From assembly GCA_019163375.1 (NCBI GenBank), contig JAFLKK010000002.1:186001-250000 (forward strand): DNA of 64,000 nt, read 5' to 3'. The notes under the pieces were generated by a model. It ran no database searches and was not told the origin of the DNA. It saw only the letters and a list, made by a program, of their open reading frames with translations. The stretch comes from Paludibacter sp. (lineage in GTDB: Bacteria; Bacteroidota; Bacteroidia; Bacteroidales; Paludibacteraceae). Positions within the stretch are counted from its first letter, which is position 1, and each line of letters begins with the position of its first letter. Both the position numbers and the translations under genes were made by a program. Below, in pieces: positions 62,193 through 64,000 of the stretch.

Positions 62193-62342
62193 TCTGATTG
62201 TTAGAAATTGAGAAAAAGATGGATTGCGAAATACTTATTCCGGTACTACTAACGTTTATGGTATAATAATTGTTAAGCAGCAATTAGCTTTTTTTATTGC
62301 CGACTAATCGTTGTTTCGGAGTAGAAATCGCAAATTATTATT

Positions 62343-62350
62343 TACTTTTG
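62343..62350 (+). promoter_or_regulatory. -7 element of the tamB-like gene
   Basis: TACTTTTG matches TAnnTTTG, placing transcription start near 62357 and so leaving the ATA at 62370 as the first plausible codon in frame. No clear -33 match. Confidence 0.5.
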
Positions 62351-62369
62351 TCAAATAAACTCCAAAGGT

Positions 62370-64000
62370 ATAAAAAAAACACTCAAAATATTCGGTTTTA
62401 GCGTAGCAGGAATCATTCTTTTTTTTGCAACAATTTTTATTTTGCTCAGAATGAGTAAGGTACAGAATTTTATTGCCCAATCCGTAGTTGCCGAACTCTC
62501 CGACAAGCTTCACTCCAAAGTGACCCTTGGTAGTGTTGATTACAAATTTTTCAATACAATTTCCTTGAACGAATTGTATGTAGAAGATCAGCAGCGCGAT
62601 ACGCTTTTGTACGTAAGCCATGCCAATGCACATTTCAATTTTTGGAAAATATTTAAATCTAAAATTCTGATTACTTCGGTAGAATTGGATGAGTTTTATG
62701 GAAACCTGAAAATAGATAAGGCTGGTCATAGCAATCTCGACTTTGTAATTAATGCATTTAAGAAACCGAAAACAAAAGATTCAACAAATGTCGAATACCG
62801 GATTAATCATTTTAAGATGAAGAATTCGGCATTTTCGTATACTAACCTGAAAGCGTACAAACCGAACCCCAAAAGTGCATTTAATGGAAATAAGCTTAGA
62901 TTCAGCAAAATAAATGCTGATATAGCTCTTGATATATTGAATAAAGATACCTTGAGTGCTCGCGTGTTGCATCTAAGTACTGTTGAGCATTCAGGTTTGA
63001 TACTTACCGATTTCAAGACTCAAATTATGGGTTCTTCAAAAGGCGTGTCGTTCCCCAAAATTGAATTAAAGTTGCCGAATTCTGAATTGCACCTTGATAG
63101 TGTGCGCATGAAATTTGATAGTCCGGCCGATTTAAAACAGTTTGCAGAGAAAGTGCGTTGGAGTATTCCAATTAGCCGTTCACATATCGCATTGTCCGAT
63201 TTTAAGGCTTTTATTCCCGACTTTAATAACGTAAAAGGAGTGGTTGCACTTCAGGGGTTAATTTCAGGAAGGATTTCGAGTCTGCGCTTCAAAAAAATTA
63301 ATTTACAATATGGAAAATCGTTTCGATTAAATGCCGACCTTGATATCAATGGTTTGCCGAACTTAAGCGAAGCCTTTATTTATGGTCAGATAAATGATCT
63401 TCATTTTGAGAAAAATGATATTCAGGATTTTATTGCGGATGTCTCCAAAAAGCCATTTGTGCTGCCAAAAGAAGTTGATCGTCTGGGGATGATTCGATAC
63501 AAAGGAAATATCTCCGGATTTTTGAGTAATCTGGTGGCCTACGGAAATTTGAATACTAATGTGGGTAGTATTTCGACCGATATTTTGCTGAAATTCGAAA
63601 ATAAATTGCAAGATCTGACCTACAATGGTACCATTAAATCGAGTAACTTACAGTTGGGCAAATTGCTAATGAATAAGCAATTGGGCAAAATTGCGTTTAA
63701 TTTCAATACAAAAGGAAAGAAGATAGGTGCTTCGAGTCTGCAAGGCGAAATAAAAGCGAATGTTACTGAGTTTGAATTTAAAGAATACTCCTATCGCGAC
63801 ATACAGTTGAATGGGCAATACGATGGGCAAGGCTTTGATGGGAGCGTGGATATTGAGGATGAAAATATTCAGGCACATTTTAATGGGGTTATTGACAATA
63901 GTCATAAATTGCCCATCTATAATTTCGAATTACAGGTGCCAGTCGTAAATCTGCATGCACTTCATTTGAGCGACAAATATCCTGGAGCTACGCTTTCGTT
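62370..64000 (+). CDS. TamB/AsmA-like protein, 3' end beyond window; non-canonical start
   Basis: The frame stays open from 62325 to the window end. From ATA at 62370 it reads (I)KKTLKIFGFSVAGIILFFAT, an N-terminal membrane anchor. Then comes the KVQNFIAQSVVAELSDKL-type start, SVDYKFFNTISLNELYVEDQQ and beta-rich repeats such as VTLGSVDYK, as in the TamB/AsmA bridge proteins that move lipids between membranes. No ATG, GTG or TTG precedes the anchor in frame after the likely transcription start; TTG (62442) and ATG (62451) fall at its end. Either ATA is used, a base was changed, or a frameshift occurred in the A8 run at 62372-62379. At least 543 codons are present. Confidence 0.72.
   Translation, partial: MKKTLKIFGFSVAGIILFFATIFILLRMSKVQNFIAQSVVAELSDKLHSKVTLGSVDYKFFNTISLNELYVEDQQRDTLLYVSHANAHFNFWKIFKSKILITSVELDEFYGNLKIDKAGHSNLDFVINAFKKPKTKDSTNVEYRINHFKMKNSAFSYTNLKAYKPNPKSAFNGNKLRFSKINADIALDILNKDTLSARVLHLSTVEHSGLILTDFKTQIMGSSKGVSFPKIELKLPNSELHLDSVRMKFDSPADLKQFAEKVRWSIPISRSHIALSDFKAFIPDFNNVKGVVALQGLISGRISSLRFKKINLQYGKSFRLNADLDINGLPNLSEAFIYGQINDLHFEKNDIQDFIADVSKKPFVLPKEVDRLGMIRYKGNISGFLSNLVAYGNLNTNVGSISTDILLKFENKLQDLTYNGTIKSSNLQLGKLLMNKQLGKIAFNFNTKGKKIGASSLQGEIKANVTEFEFKEYSYRDIQLNGQYDGQGFDGSVDIEDENIQAHFNGVIDNSHKLPIYNFELQVPVVNLHALHLSDKYPGATLS

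Noticed and set aside
62297-62380. tamB start by frameshift from an upstream open frame
   Set aside because: A one-base change in the A8 run would join a TTG-containing frame, but that TTG overlaps the -7 element. It is kept as an alternative, not as the call.

Overview
The window looks like chromosomal DNA of a Bacteroidota member, most likely an anaerobic, saccharolytic Bacteroidales species (the order is an inference). Supporting signs are promoters of the Bacteroidota type (TTG at -33, TAnnTTTG at -7) ahead of many genes, the near absence of Shine-Dalgarno sequences, genes of the gliding/type IX secretion group (gldB, gldD, gldE, porT), a Bacteroidota-type Hc1-like histone, a TonB protein, and a trp operon in the order B-E-G-D-C-F-A. 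No rRNA, tRNA, CRISPR array, transposase or phage gene was seen.

Layout. 1-4.5 kb: two tandem rhomboid proteases (the first cut by the window edge), HU, a DJ-1/PfpI protein, TonB and pdxJ. 4.7-16.9 kb: housekeeping genes (nadK, fmt, ridA, valS, an inositol-monophosphatase-family gene), a DUF2148 protein, an MFS transporter, and a minus-strand run gldE-gldD-PPTase-GGGP-synthase-like gene. 17-23 kb: a DUF2007-Usp-Usp fusion, an Hc1-like histone, a LutA-like protein, a secreted nuclease/phosphatase-like protein, a beta-helix lipoprotein and porT. 23.3-34.9 kb: five minus-strand secreted glycoside-hydrolase-type genes (GH106, GH28, GH105 and two unassigned all-alpha-barrel proteins) fitting breakdown of rhamnogalacturonan/pectin, with no susC/susD or regulator in view. 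35-42.3 kb: pit with its DUF47 partner, a 2[4Fe-4S] ferredoxin, and pyrG-yidC-gldB.

42.6-51.9 kb is the most informative part. A coiled-coil exported protein is followed by a complete trp operon. Ahead of trpB lies a leader peptide with three consecutive Trp codons, a terminator, and a segment able to pair with the terminator's 3' arm: a complete attenuator. Between trpG and trpD sits an unrelated winged-helix STAND/AAA-type ATPase gene with its own promoter, bracketed by two copies of a 33-nt inverted repeat. The trpB-trpE, trpD-trpC and trpF-trpA spacers are filled by related, largely palindromic repeats that begin in the upstream stop codon or end in the downstream start codon.

51.9-64 kb: a CotH-type protein with a probable type IX sorting tail, rimP-nusA-infB, a butyrate kinase, an orphan exosortase, tsaD, and the start of a divergent tamB-like gene that has no canonical start codon ahead of its membrane anchor.
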